Positions 39,981 to 51,900 of a DNA stretch of 64,000 nucleotides are shown piece by piece; position 1 is the stretch's first letter; each line of letters opens with the position of its first letter. The notes under the pieces are model-generated. The model made no database searches, was not told the DNA's origin, and saw only the letters and a program-made list of their open reading frames with translations. The position numbers were made by a program, and so were the translations under genes. Source of the DNA: Cyanidiococcus yangmingshanensis (taxonomy: Eukaryota; Rhodophyta; Bangiophyceae; Cyanidiales; Cyanidiaceae); assembly GCA_013995675.1 (NCBI GenBank), contig VWRR01000014.1:124001-188000 (forward strand), written 5' to 3'.

Positions 39981-40614
39981 GGTAGCCGATGAAGTCTCCG
40001 CCCAGAGACACCCGTTTCAACGCAAACTTGACCTGCGGAGCGCACACGTGCGTCTCGCAGTCGAGACCCAACCAAGGCCTAGACACGCACCCTAACTGCT
40101 CAACGGCGAGCACCGAAAAACGGGACAGCACCGCAGCGTTTCTTTCAAAAACGAGACAGGAATCAATCCAAACACCTTTTGAAATAGTCCCTAGTTCAAA
40201 TAACTCTAAAGGAACTCTTTTCCATTCCAGCTTTTGGGAGTCGTCCAATTCGGCACGCAGCAAGTGCGTGCTCGCATCTATCGCTTCGCACGCACTGCAC
40301 GCACCCATTGAATTGCCTGCGTGCCAACGGGCCGTCGCTGCAGCTGCTGCAGCAGTCCATTGTGATGCGTTGCCGCGCGCATGGGCGTGTTCCTCATCGC
40401 AGCGTCGTTGTCGCTGCTGCCGTCCTCGGCCACGGATCCATGAGGATCCGAGTAACGCCAGTGGCGACTCAGCCCGCAACCAACTCGCCTCTCTACATGA
40501 CGAAATCAGTCCGGGATGCAGTCCCGTGTGGGAGACCTCGCATACTTCTTTCGAGAGCGATCGCATCCCCGTTGGCCTGGACATTTTCAGTTTGGTTGAT
40601 CGCGCAGATCGCAT
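39964..40614 (-). CDS. Hypothetical frame, possibly the N-terminal extension of the CRT-like gene
   Basis: 216 residues from an ATG at 40614. The C-terminal half reads as protein: AELDDSQKLEWKRVPLELFE, LGTISKGVWIDSCLVFERNA, then KFALKRVSLGGDFIGYHD. The N-terminal half is Arg/Ser/Ala-rich, as in a plastid transit peptide. Its stop overlaps the CRT-like ATG. Removing one G from the GGG at about 39967-39969 would fuse the two in frame (GYHDWRNRSHKTTAE), the same kind of error seen in confirmed genes here. So it may be a separate gene or the front of a plastid transporter. The plus-strand frame through the same DNA is less protein-like. Confidence 0.4.
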   Translation of the reverse strand: MRSARSTKLKMSRPTGMRSLSKEVCEVSHTGLHPGLISSCREASWLRAESPLALLGSSWIRGRGRQQRQRRCDEEHAHARGNASQWTAAAAAATARWHAGNSMGACSACEAIDASTHLLRAELDDSQKLEWKRVPLELFELGTISKGVWIDSCLVFERNAAVLSRFSVLAVEQLGCVSRPWLGLDCETHVCAPQVKFALKRVSLGGDFIGYHDWRE

Positions 40615-40792
40615 CGAAGACGTGGATCAGCGAGCGGCATTTCGACCATCCATGTATCGCGCGCCGGGAAACGACTTGGTCCAGCCGCGGCCAACGGCGC
40701 CGGGTCGTCGTCGGTGTGCCGGCGCCACCCGACCATGGCCAGAGACCGTCTGTGGTCGCAACCATTGCCGAGCGCTCGAGTCTAGAAGCACC

Positions 40793-42542
40793 ATGTTCGT
40801 ACCAAGTGCATTGTTGACGTTCCAGCACCGTCGCGTTCGATCTTTTGAATCATCTTCTGTGACATTGAAGTTTGAACACAGTCGTCATCGTCGAGTTTGG
40901 CTAGGCATGGAACAAACGGAGAGTCAGGTTGCTCAAGTTCGTTCTAAGGAACGAGTGCCGTCCGAGACGGTGCAAACAGCGGTGAGCCTGGGAACGGTGG
41001 CTGTGTTCGGGGCGAGCGGTCGGACAGGAATTCAGGTGCTGCGTCAACTTTGTGCTCAGGGATGCTGCCGGCAAGTTCGGGCGATCGTCCGCGACGCAGC
41101 GCGTCTGGAAACAGAGCTGGCGACGTGGAAGCAGCCGTCGACTGCATCCCCCGTAACCGTTCAAGTGAAGGCAGTTGGTGATCTAACCCAACTGGATGTT
41201 CGTTCGCTCAGCGATCTTGTCTCCGATGTAGACGCTATTATCTGGGTGGCTGGTGCCACTGGCGGACGAGGCGGCATCGAAACGCCTCCAGCAGCGCTCG
41301 ACGAAGCCACTTTGCGCCGTCTGTGTGACGCCCTCGCGCTGCAGCCGTCGACACCCTCATCGGAGCACCGTGTGACATTTCGCTCACCAGAGGAGATGGC
41401 CGACGTACTGGACTTTGGGCGCGGGCGTATCGTCGCTGATGCATTCACCTCAGTGGATGATGTAGTCATGGGTGGCCTTTCGAGCAGTGGCCTCATCTAC
41501 GATGAGCGCGAGGCACTCGGGATCTTTGCAGGTACTGTTACTACAGATGGTGGTGGCGGCTTCTGCCACGTACGATGTGATGCATCGATGGTGGCGCCAG
41601 CACAACGCTTCGGGGATGTGTCGCTGTTGACCTCAGAAGAAAATGGCTGTCGAGTGTCTTACTGGGATCTCTCCAGCTACGATGGTCTCGCTGTGGTTGT
41701 GCGTGGTGATGGAAGGCGCTACAAGCTGAATCTGAAGACAACGGCAGAGCCAGAGACAGTGTTCCAGCAGGAGTTTTCAACCAGTGGCGACCTACCACCG
41801 GGAACGTTTGAGACCCATTTTTTGCCGTTTGCCGATTTTGTTCCCGTACGCCGTGGATTGCCGCTGTATGGTTCGGGTCCAGTAACCTATGCCATGCAAC
41901 TGGATCCTAGCCGCATTCGTTCTATAGGATTGGTCTACTCGAAAGTGGCCATCGGCGGTGGACCAGCGATTGATTTCATGCCGGGTTCGTTCCGGCTCGC
42001 CTGTCGGCGTATCAGTGCGTACCGCCAGGTGCCGCCGCGACTGATCGTGCTCTCTTCAGCAGCAGTCACGCGCCCGTATTGGTCGCCACTGAAGCGCCAG
42101 GCCTATCCGGAGCTCGCGCAAGTGCCCATTGTGAAACTGAATCCTTTCGGAGTGCTGGGACATAAGCTCGCTGGGGAGGACGCTGTGCGGACACTGGTCA
42201 GCCATCGTTCGAGCCTGGGTGCACCGTACACCATCGTGCGAGCGGTGGGCCTCAACGATGGTGATGATCCCTCGTTTCCGGGTGCTGCCACAGGGGAGCT
42301 GCGTTTTGGTCAAGGTGACTTGATGGTAGGCAAGATCTCGCGTACCGTACCTGGCGGAGCTGATTGTACGCCTGCTGCGCGAACGGGAAGCGTTCTGCAA
42401 GACATTTGAGGTGAAACAAGAGCCGAGGCCCATGACAGGTACGCGTGCCGCTGCAGACACAGAGGTATCTGCTCTTGGGAAGCAACTTGAACAACTTCGA
42501 ATAGATATTGCGCGAGCGCTCAAGCCAGCGCATACTCAGTAA
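40793..42542 (+). CDS. Atypical SDR with CIA30 domain, HCF173-like (frame break at about 42347)
   Basis: About 582 residues. The Rossmann opening TVAVFGASGRTGIQVLRQLC gives the GxxGxxG dinucleotide loop. A CIA30 domain is inserted after the first part (about residues 200-410): DAFTSVDDVVMGGLSSSGLI, then DGGGGFCHVRC and FETHFLPFADFVPVRRG. The Rossmann fold resumes with PPRLIVLSSAAVTRP and YTIVRAVGL. This order is that of HCF173 and related plastid proteins; HCF173 promotes psbA translation in plants. The first 45 residues (MFVPSALLTFQHRRVRSFES) look like a plastid transit peptide. The frame fails after DLMVGKISR; the next frame continues YLAELIVRLLREREAFCKTF to a TAA at 42540, so one base is in excess near 42347. 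The frame is open upstream of 40793 but not convincingly coding. Confidence 0.8.
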
Positions 42543-43141
42543 CCTAGCAAGTTCGCGTGCATTGAAACTTATTATTGGCGGTCGATTTCCTGTCTTGGAA
42601 GCATCGTGAAGACAGCAAAACGCTTGCAGTGCCTGTGGATCACCGGAACGCGAATTCCAGTGAGATTTCGGCGCCTGCAACGGACCCGGATCAGTGTGTG
42701 CATGCGACCTGTGCATAGAGACTTTAGAGCAGGCACTGCAGCGCACGCGAACGTCAAGCAAAAACGAACAGAACCCGTACGCTGGAGTCGCAGGCGAATG
42801 TGTATACGAATGGCCCCTGCACTGGCCATGAGGTGCCGAGGACGTCTGCGGTACGCGCTTTGTACCAAAGTCATTGACGAGAACACGACTGTCGACGGGG
42901 ACTGAACGGCGCGCTCATGAACAAAAGATCGCACAATGGGCTAACGTTTTGGAACGCGCCTATCGATGACCAGTCGAGGGAGTCAGCGCAGACAGCCCCG
43001 CGGTATCGTCGTCGCGATCGCAGTGATCAGGCCGCATCACCCTTGTTCTATTAGGCGTTGTCCTAAGCGGGGAGGCGTCACGGCTCGGCCATGATGCCCA
43101 TGTCTTACGCGGCGATGAGCGCCGCTCGTGATCCAGCACGC
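42543..43141. other. 599-bp stretch between convergent genes
   Basis: It separates the SDR-CIA30 gene from the end of the BRCA2-like gene. Plus (42606-42905) and minus (42572-42934) Arg-rich frames mirror each other; neither is supported. Confidence 0.35.
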
Positions 43142-46100
43142 TCAGCGAGCATCACTTTCATGGCGCGAACGGGTTGGCATCGACACCATCCATGCAGCGA
43201 CTCGTGCATGTCGCCTTTTGCGACAGCGACTGAACGGCTCTCCGAGCGTCTCACCATGGGCTATACAAGCCGCCACGGCAGCGATTTCATCGAAGGCGCC
43301 CTGTTCTTCGTGACCCGCCACCGAAGAGGCACCCTGGCGCCAGCTCGTGTACGTGGTCCCATCAACGACATGAGCATCTAGGGCAGCATCATAATACCGA
43401 TAACGACATTGCTCGAATTGAATGAGCGGGTACGGATCACTGCGAGTGGCTCCCGAAATATAGGGCCGCTGCCGACCAAGCTGCAGACATTGTGGTGGAC
43501 ATTCGGCATCTTCATGGCGGAGCGTGATGACCAGCAGGGGCCCGTCGGGATCATCAGCTGCATAAACATAGCGCACCGCATGACGGGAATCGGCGCCACG
43601 CAGCGCACCAACATGGAGAAGCCGCAAACTCGCAGCAGCATCGAACTCATCGCCAGGTGACAAGGTCGCCAGCGCCGATACCCGCAACTGCTGACGAGGC
43701 CAATGGATCCAACCTGAGCGATCCGAGGAACGAACAAGCGCACCCAATGTGATCACCAAGGGGCACCAGGTTCACTCCGAATTGGACCGGTGTCATCGTA
43801 CGCCAGACCCCGTGACGTCCTGGCACCGGCGCAACGTAACGGAGTCGAATGAGCCAGCCCTCGTATTGCCGTCGCAAGAGACAGGCCAGATCCTCTGTGC
43901 ACGCCCACAGTTGTACCTGCGCGCACGCTTGGTCTGTACGGTCACGGACAAGGAGCGTCAGCAACGTGCGCAGCTTCGAGGAAATTGAGAAAGATGGGTC
44001 ATTCAGGGACAAGGTTTCCTCTCGCGGATGCGTCTCTGTCGGCAGCGACGGGACATGCGTGTCGCCTGCATCTCCATGCGTGCGCTGGGACACGTCCGCA
44101 CCCTTTGGCGTCATCGATTCCAGCTGACGTGTCCAGGCAGGGATGCGTGCACGCCAAACATCTTGCGGTGCGCCATGCATGCGCTCGATGTACTGCGAGG
44201 TGTACGAGGCGCTCCACACGCATCTAGATGGCTCGTTACGAGTGTCGCCTTTGGTCGGTGTCTCTCGACAGTGTTGTTCGACCAGGAACCTTAACGGGTA
44301 GACGCGATGGAGGATGACGTCCAGTGCAGGCACTGGGCCTCCTTCGAGATGCGTCTGCGGCAGAGATATGGATCGAAATGCGTGACGCGCTCGACCGAGG
44401 GAACGGTGCAATGCGAGGTCTACCGGTAGACTCGATTGCAGTACGCCGTGCAAAAGCGGCAATGGATGCACATTGTTCAACGATAGCACCAACGTCATGC
44501 TTTGGGTGTCGGTGTTCGATGATCGACGCGGCTGTGCAACGGATCGAGTGACGGTGTTGGCACTAGGAACAACCCGAGCTCCTGCGATGTAAATACGCCC
44601 GGCTTTTTCCCAGAGGGATGTGAGGACGCTTGCTGGTGAACGAATTGGTAGACCGTTTCGTTGCCGGTCGCGTTGGCCGGCGTACGGACTCAATCGATGC
44701 AACCAGGCGTCGCGAGGCCCGGCACAAGTGGCCCTCATCAGGGCATGGCCGTCGCTGAGAAGGACGCATAGAGGCTCAGCCGGAGCGCCAGCTTCGAAGC
44801 CGTCGGTCGCGATCAAGAGAAGCTCAGTCGGGGGCAAGTATTTGAATGAGTGTGGTGAGCGCGTGATTGCATCGAATAGGGAGAATGAGCGCCGTCGCTC
44901 AACGCAGCGAATACAGCGCCAGAAAGACCGAACAAGCCGGAAAAGGACGCGCCAGAACGTAAGAACTTTGCCGTGCCAGGCATGTGGCGCAACGAGCTCC
45001 AGGAGGCTCAGCTCGTATACAGTAACGCACCAGTGACGCCGAAACCACGCGACAGATCCCACGACTTCATCACGTCCGTTGGTGGCGGCTGTGGGTTCCA
45101 GGTCCAACGCCGATACACGCCAGAGAGCATCTGCACTCTGCGGGTCTTGGAGTTCGAGTTCCTTCGTCTCTGGACAGAAGAGACGAAACGTCTCCAAAGC
45201 ATTGATGGTGTCGCTACACTCCCGTATCTTGGCAGCGAAACGGAACCAGGGATCATCAGGGGAATGAGCGATGTGATGCTTCTCCAACATGGCAAGCAGA
45301 GCATTCGAGTCGTTTCGAGATGCTCGAAAACGAAATCGCAGGGCCTCCCAAGGCGAGAACGCTTCACGAACTAGGCTTTCCGGCCTAGTATCCGGCTTTG
45401 GAATAGGCGGCGGTCGCGGAAAGCGCCGTGGTACATCAGTCGGCGACCAGCATCGAGCCGAACTCGAGTTTGTATCACTGCGATTCCTGAGCGCTCTTGC
45501 GCTCGGAGTTCCATCCCCGGCCACATTTCCGGAATGCAAGGTTACACCATCCATTCTTTGTATCTGACACGCTCTGGAGTTCGTGCTCGAACACCCCGCC
45601 GGCTGATGGTGGGCCAGCAACTGCCTCGGTAAAGCATCTCGGAAGCGTTTGCGCTCAGCATGCACGGCCGTGCAGTCTTTGCTTGGCTCCCGGTAAGAAG
45701 CAGATCGGGTTTTGAGGGCGCCGATCCGCCGAACTGAGGCACCAACAAAGTTCGCGTCGTTCATGCGGCGGATTCGCGGCTCTTCGGGCAGTGAATTCCG
45801 AGAGCCACCTGTATTACAACCAGAACCATGAACGACAGCGGGACTATTCACCAGGTCTGAGGGTTCGTGCTTCGACTGTTGTAGAGCTAGGGCGAGCTTT
45901 TGAACACGCTCCCATGTCCTTCAGCCTCCCGGAATGGAGATGCACACAGTCTCGAGGATAAGTTGCAGCGCGGCGTGGCGTTCGCAACCACTGCATCGCC
46001 ATCTTCGCGGTGGCAGCGTCCCGAGTTTTCGGATAAAGACAAGTCGTCGTTCTGATCCGTAAACAGACGCGCGACACGCTCCAATGCCGCGTTCGTCTCC

Positions 46101-46787
46101 AGTTCAAGCTGACGACCACAACCAGAGGCAAACCCCGTTGGTATCGTTGTCGTCGGCCGTTCCGAGTTCGCAACCAAGCGGTGCTCGTCCGTATCACCAG
46201 CCGGCTCATCAAACAGACGTGCGACACGCTCCAATGCCGCGTTCGTCTCCAGTCGAAGCTGACGACCACGACCAGAGGCAAACCCTGTTGGTATGACTAT
46301 ATTCGTATTGCTGCGCATATCCAATGGCCGACAGGTTCTATCCTCCTGATACCGAGGCTCGGAAACCCTGTCCAGAACGAGCCCGCCCTCAAAATCAACG
46401 ACAGCGTCCGTCTCGACGCTCCTCGCCTCCGTAACCGTTACAGCCTTCATGACACCGGTCGCATGCGTCTGGGGAACCCCAGCTTCTGCAAATCGAGCCG
46501 TGGTTGCGCTCGCCAGATCCCTCTGCTCATCGCTTCCCAGTGGCGTGTCCAACACAGCACTCGTCTCCAGAGGTGCCGGCAGCTCAAACCGGACGTTTCA
46601 AAGATGGCGTCCGCACAACGCAAGAGCGCAAGCCCTCCGCCGCCACCGACAAGCCAGCATCTACACCAAAGTCGTCGATCGACTCCTCAACAATGCCCGC
46701 ATCATCGCCACACTTTGCACGTCCAAGCATAGATGTGACGACCGAGATCACTCCAGACTCTTGATGCGCAACCTTTCGTCGCTTCAT
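43142..46787 (-). CDS. BRCA2: BRCA2-like recombination mediator (three frame breaks)
   Basis: About 1,214 residues once three breaks are allowed for. The protein would load RAD51 on single-stranded DNA. Two BRC repeats lie near the N-terminus (GFASGRGRQLRLETNAALER and GFASGCGRQLELETNAALER, each then VARLF). The DNA-binding domain follows: SPWEALRFRFRASRND and DTINALETFRL (helical part), RHWCVTVYELSLLELVAP, LLLIATDGFEAG and the VILHRVYPLRFLVE box typical of BRCA2 OB1. Later LRTLLTLLVRDRTDQACAQV and VITLGALVRSSDRSGWIHW cover OB2-OB3. Breaks: about 46590 (extra T in TTT), 45908 (missing G in GGG) and 43753 (extra C in CCCC). The ATG at 46787 (MKRRKVAHQESGV) is tentative; upstream frames also look partly coding. 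The C-terminal 60 residues are unassigned. Confidence 0.75.
46061..46144 (-). repeat. Tandem BRC-repeat unit, copy B
   Basis: 84 bp that match 46211-46294 with about five differences, 150 bp apart (start to start). Encodes the second BRC motif of the BRCA2-like gene. Confidence 0.85.
46211..46294 (-). repeat. Tandem BRC-repeat unit, copy A
   Basis: Partner of 46061-46144; encodes the first BRC motif (GFASGRGRQL) of the BRCA2-like gene. The high DNA identity suggests recent duplication or conversion. Confidence 0.85.
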
Positions 46788-47127
46788 GGACTCGCGCACG
46801 CTTCAACGAGCTCCCTGCTGGTCGCGCCAGTGCGGACGGTTTGAACGCACGCACACCCAACGCGTTCCTCAATAGCGCCAAGGAAAGAATAGACCAATTT
46901 CGAGAAAAATACCACCACAAGTACTTTTTGGCGACTCCAGAGGTCAATGCTTTCAGCAAGTGCCTCAAGAAGTGACCATGAACGAGATTCTCGTCGCCAG
47001 GAGGAGCGGACTTCCCAATGAGTGCTGATTTGAACGCCCTGCTGCGGCTGGGCACCGACAGGCCGCGAAACGGACTGCTCGACCCGATCCACCGGATGCT
47101 GTTCGTTTCCTTCCAATAGTTTTATTT
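46788..47127. other. 340-bp stretch, divergent promoters, possible BRCA2 5' end
   Basis: It lies between the BRCA2-like and COQ7 starts. Two minus-strand frames (46702-47055, 46784-47116) look partly coding but lack an ATG that joins the BRCA2 frame; the BRCA2-like protein could be longer if another indel is present. Confidence 0.35.
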
Positions 47128-48027
47128 ATGTCCAGTTCTAGAATCTGCTCCCAGAGGCGTCGCCTCCCAAGGCGGCCAACCGGTCGTTCGTCCCTGCCAC
47201 ATGAACGAGTGCAGATCGAGTTACCGTTGTGTTATGAGAGGCGTTCCCATCCGTCTTCTCCAACCAGGTCTTCAGGAGGTTTGGGTTGCTCTCCATGGAA
47301 GTTTGGTCGATCGACGGGTTTCCGTGCTGCGCAAAGGTTGTTTTCAGCAGTTACGACCGACTCGAGGTTGCACAACCGTGAAGCGGGGACGACTCGTGGT
47401 GCTGCGTTCACTGGGGACGCGTCGGACAGCGCATCGAGCTGGGCACTGAACGAGCATCAGCGGGCGGTGCTTGGAAGAATGATTCGAGTGGATCACGCTG
47501 GGGAGATCGGTGCGCGTCGAATCTACGCCGGTCAGTTGCGAGTACTGGAGGGAACACCAGCGGCCACCGTGATTCAGCACATGGCCGAGCAGGAGGAGCA
47601 GCACGCGGCTGTATTCGAGAGACTTGTGGTGCAGTACCGTGTTCGGCCGACTGCTCTCTTGCCATTGTGGAACTTGGCAGGATATATGCTTGGCGCTGGA
47701 ACAGCTCTTTTGGGGCGCGAGGCAGCCATGGCCTGCACAGTAGCCGTGGAGGAGGTCATCGCCCAGCACTATGATGATCAGCTGCGCGAGCTCATCGCCA
47801 TGGAGAAGCGAGAACCGACACCCGAAGGTCATCCAGCAGCCGGCGCTCCAAGTCAGTCACCCGAGTCACACCTTCGCCAGTACATTAGACAGTTCCGTGA
47901 CGATGAACTTGAACACAAAGATACAGGACTAGCGCATGGAGCAGAATTAGCGCCAGCGTATCGTCTGCTTTCCCTAGTGATTCAGACTGGGTGTAGAGCG
48001 GCCATATTCCTCAGTGAACGAATTTGA
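47128..48027 (+). CDS. COQ7: COQ7 5-demethoxyubiquinone hydroxylase
   Basis: 299 residues. COQ7 is a di-iron enzyme on the matrix face of the mitochondrial inner membrane that hydroxylates demethoxyubiquinone late in ubiquinone synthesis. Iron ligands are visible in two ExxH pairs: VDHAGEIGARRIYAGQLR and MAEQEEQHAAVFERL in the first half, VEEVIAQHYDDQLREL and FRDDELEHKDTGLAHGAEL in the second. The hydrophobic WNLAGYMLGAGTALLGREAA segment fits membrane contact. The first 100 residues are Arg/Ser-rich, a long mitochondrial presequence. The ATG at 47128 follows an AT-rich patch. The frame is intact. Confidence 0.93.
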   Translation: MSSSRICSQRRRLPRRPTGRSSLPHERVQIELPLCYERRSHPSSPTRSSGGLGCSPWKFGRSTGFRAAQRLFSAVTTDSRLHNREAGTTRGAAFTGDASDSASSWALNEHQRAVLGRMIRVDHAGEIGARRIYAGQLRVLEGTPAATVIQHMAEQEEQHAAVFERLVVQYRVRPTALLPLWNLAGYMLGAGTALLGREAAMACTVAVEEVIAQHYDDQLRELIAMEKREPTPEGHPAAGAPSQSPESHLRQYIRQFRDDELEHKDTGLAHGAELAPAYRLLSLVIQTGCRAAIFLSERI

Positions 48028-48927
48028 GTCCCGGTATTCAGAGGTCAGGGATACGGGAATGAACGCCAAACATGACTCGTCGTGTTCTAGCACATATCGA
48101 GTTGCAGCACGCATCGACTGCAATAGACGAGGCGCTCCCTGAATAAGAGCAGTGCCTCCAGACGCCTGCCACTCGACCCGAGACGCGTTGTTCAAACCAC
48201 CTCGCGAGCAGTGTCTAAAGCACCACCAAAATACCTGCTTGATTCCAAATCCAGGCTACTGACACGCCTATCGTGAGCCGCCAAAACGCTCCGCGTGCCC
48301 GTTCAGGCGCAACGTGAACACTCCAGTTTCCAAAGTTAGAAAAACTAGAACTGCGACACTCGCAAACTTTCCCAGTTCATCCACGCAACCTCCCTGTACT
48401 CGTTTCGAAAAACCATGTACGACTTGCGAGCCCAGACGTTTCCAGACAGAGAGGGACCCAGCTCGGAAGCGCATACCCGCGGACGCCTGACTTGGCACGA
48501 GAACCGCTACAGTTCTGACCGGTTCCAGTTCGTACTCGCAAACGTTAGAACTCACAACGCGCTCTACCCAGATCCGTCCAAGAAACTCGTTCCAGAATTC
48601 GTTGTAGGCTCAGAGCAGTCTTCCATCGAGACGCTTCGCTGCACCAGAACGACTGGGCGTATCGGCCAACAGGTTGCTTGGCTGCGGACGGGCCCCCAGA
48701 GGCTTGGCTAGCAGCCGGAGCGCGACTCCCCCCTAGCCTCGTCAACCGCGTGAGCACGACTCAACTCGAACGTTCTTCTCTTTCTTGTTCCAGGGTTCGC
48801 GGAGCGTTAGACTTGTTGGGAGTGAGTCTACTTGGTTCCTTGCAGGTGCACGGTCCAGTATGGTGACGACGCTGGACAGCAGAAACGGGTGTTTTGGTAG
48901 CACAGAACTCTGAGGTAATCAACGACC
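48028..48927. other. 900-bp stretch upstream of RAPTOR
   Basis: Two opposing frames of 95-98 codons near 48268-48711 are the best candidates. The minus one has a hydrophobic helix (FASVAVLVFLTLETGVFTL) but no ATG at its start; the plus one begins with ATG 48415 but lacks family features. Neither is supported. Confidence 0.35.
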
Positions 48928-51900
48928 ATGCCTTCCCTAGTTTCACGCGTTTCAAGACCACTTTCTGACCCCGATGACGATCGTTTGAGTGATCATTTGA
49001 CAGCCGGCACGACCAGTGATCAGTCTACGACCTTGTCCACAGCGGTGAGCGCTGATGTGGGCGACGAGCCGAGAACAGAGCTGCCGATCTTCTATGCCGA
49101 GTCGTATCGAGCACTGCTTGTCGACCTCTTGTTGCTTGTCCCTGGAACGGGGCGCAACACCCCTTTTGGCCTCTTGAGAGGGCAACTCAGCGGCAGCCGA
49201 GAGGAGACCCGTTCAGGTGTCAGTGTTGGCAGCGAGACCCAGTACCCTACGAACATCGGCACCAGCAACTGCAACCCGAGTCATCCAAGCGGCCTGCAGC
49301 GACCAAGTCGCTTTGATACTCCACACGGCTCCTTGAATACGATTCTGCAGACACTGGAGCGGGCACAGAAATATATTCGAGCGGAGAATATCTGTGAAAA
49401 GTATATTCCTGGTACACCGGCTGCTACGTTCGAGGTGCTCGACCCGACACCAATTCTACAATCTTGGCGAGTTCGAGACCGACTCAAGACTGCAGCGGTT
49501 GCATTGATACTCTGTTTGAACGTGGGTGTCGATCCACCAGATGTCATCAAGCCTACACCCTGTGCCAGGATGGAATGCTGGATCGACCCGTTCAGTATGT
49601 CACCGCAAAAAGCTTTGGACTCGATCGGAAAGGCACTTCAACTTCAGTACGAGCGATGGCAACCTCGCGCTCGTTACCGAGTCCTGACGGACCCCATTGT
49701 GGATGAAGTGAAAAAACTCTGCCTGGGTCTTCGTCGAACCGCCAAAGACGAACGAGTGCTCTTCCACTTCAATGGTCACGGCGTGCCGAAACCAACAGCC
49801 AACGGAGAGATCTGGGTATTCAATAAGAACTATACTCAGTACATCCCGTTGAGTTTGTATGATTTGCAGGCTTGGTTAGGAGCCCCTGCTGTCTATGTCT
49901 TCGATTGCCCCGCTGCTGGCCTTGCCATAAGTGCGTTCCTCCAGTTCGCCGAACAGCGGGAACGTGAGGAGCCTTTTCAGCAACCACAGCAAGCGCTGGC
50001 AGCGGACGTTTCGAACGAAGACACCACCGTTTCGGGTACAAGTACGACCTCAGCCATAACGAGTGGCTCAAATCGCCCCAAGGCCACCGCAGAGATAAGT
50101 TCGGGTGGCGACGGCACCGAGGGGTCAGGTAGCGCCTCTAACGCCTCCAACTGGACTTGGTCGTATCGCGACTCGTTTCTCTTGGGTGCTTGTCAAGCAC
50201 ATGAGACGTTGCCGACCTCACCGGACATGCCAGCGGACCTCTTTACGGCCTGCCTGACTACCCCCATCAGGATTGCACTTCGATGGCACGTCTCTCGCTC
50301 AGTGTGCAGAAACGTCACTCCTGAGATGATCGATCGTATCCCTGGTCGGTTGAATGATCGCAAGACCATGCTGGGCGAGCTGAACTGGATCTTCACTGCA
50401 GTGACCGACACAATTGCCTGGAACACGTTCCCTCGAGCGACCTTCAAACGACTCTATCGTCAAGACCTCCTGGTGGCGAGCCTCTTCCGGAACTTTCTCT
50501 TTGCCGACCGTCTCATGCGCCAGATGAACTGTACGCCGGTTAGTTATCCGCCACTGCCACCGACCCATCAACATCCGCTCTGGCAGGCCTGGGATCATGC
50601 GGTGGAGTTATGTTTTGCGCGTCTCCCAGAGTACCTGCGACAGAGCGAGCTCGATGCAGGCAGCGGCCCGACGATGACCCCAAGCTCACCGATGGCGCTT
50701 GGTGTAGTCGGTCCTGGAACTGTCCCGACGGTCACGAAAGCTGCGCCGGACCATACCGCCTTGCCAGCGGTGGTGAATCATTTGATGCATCCAAAACCGA
50801 TGTCGAATCTGGATATTCTACACAATCTGTACGACCAAGACGAGTCTGCAGAACGCACACAGGGACTTGTTGGTGTCCAGTGCCCACCGGGATACCATCC
50901 ATCCCCAGATGTTGACTTGAAATCCACGAAAACGAGTCCACAACGCATCCGAAATGCAGACTCTACGACAATTGATGCGACGCTTCCTGCTTCATCGGAC
51001 CAGAGGGCCACTAGGCTGTCGAGCGAGCACAGTCCGCTACTTCCTAGCCCTTTTTTCGAGAACCAAATGGCAGCTTTTGAAGTTTGGCTGGATTTGCCGG
51101 CTCATCGACGTCGACCACCGGAGCAGTTGCCCATCGTCTTGCAGGTGCTGCTGTCGCAAACACATCGTCTGCGAGCACTCCAACTTCTGTCTCGCTTTCT
51201 TGACACGGGACCCTGGGCCGTCGACTTGGCACTCTCGGTGGGCATTTTTCCGTACGTGTTGCGACTCTTGCAGAGCCCGGCCTCGGAACTCCGGGCAGAA
51301 CTGGTCTTTATCTGGGCCAAAATTCTGGCAGTTGATCCGGCATGTACAGCTGACTTGTTGAAAGAGAATGGCGAGCGTTACTTTCTCTCATACTTTGCCA
51401 GCGAAGAGACCCAAGGCGTCTATCTGGCCTGCGCTGCTTTCGTTCTCTACATGGTCCTGAATACGGCCTCTGATCAGTTTGCCGAAGCGAACCTATTGGC
51501 GCTCGTTCTCCAACGCTTGGAGCATCCGTCGGAGCCCGTGCGACGCTGGACCCTTCTCTGCCTGGCAGCGTGGTTACAGTCCACCAGTCGAATGCCTTCA
51601 GAGGGTGTCGTATCGACAGTTTTAGAACTCCTTCGTACAGATCTATCGCCCAAGGTTCGTGCCGCTGCTGTCCAGACCCTTGCAGTCATGATGCGCTTGG
51701 ACTACCTCTCGAGCGAGATTGCAGAAGCGTTTCAGCAGAGCGCTCTGAACGAAGTAGCCGCCGTTGTACGCAAGGAGATCGCTCTGGTGAAGTTGCCGGC
51801 CAATGCGGCAGCACAAAGGACCCTGGCTGATGATCCGCATCCGTTGGTAGCTGGTCTGGCTCAAGCGTCCATGCCGCAGCCGCATTGTTCATCCGAGGAA

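Noticed and set aside
39989-40792. 800-nt upstream extension of the SDR-CIA30 frame
   Set aside because: The plus reading is low complexity and antisense to a better minus-strand frame. The ATG at 40793 gives a good transit peptide.
45844-46281. 145-codon minus frame overlapping the BRC repeats
   Set aside because: Its repeated Arg/Val-rich sequence is the BRC repeat DNA read in the wrong frame.
48268-48757. Possible mitochondrial single-helix protein upstream of RAPTOR
   Set aside because: The two minus frames would need an indel to join, and neither begins with ATG. An opposing ATG frame is equally plausible, so no gene is supported.
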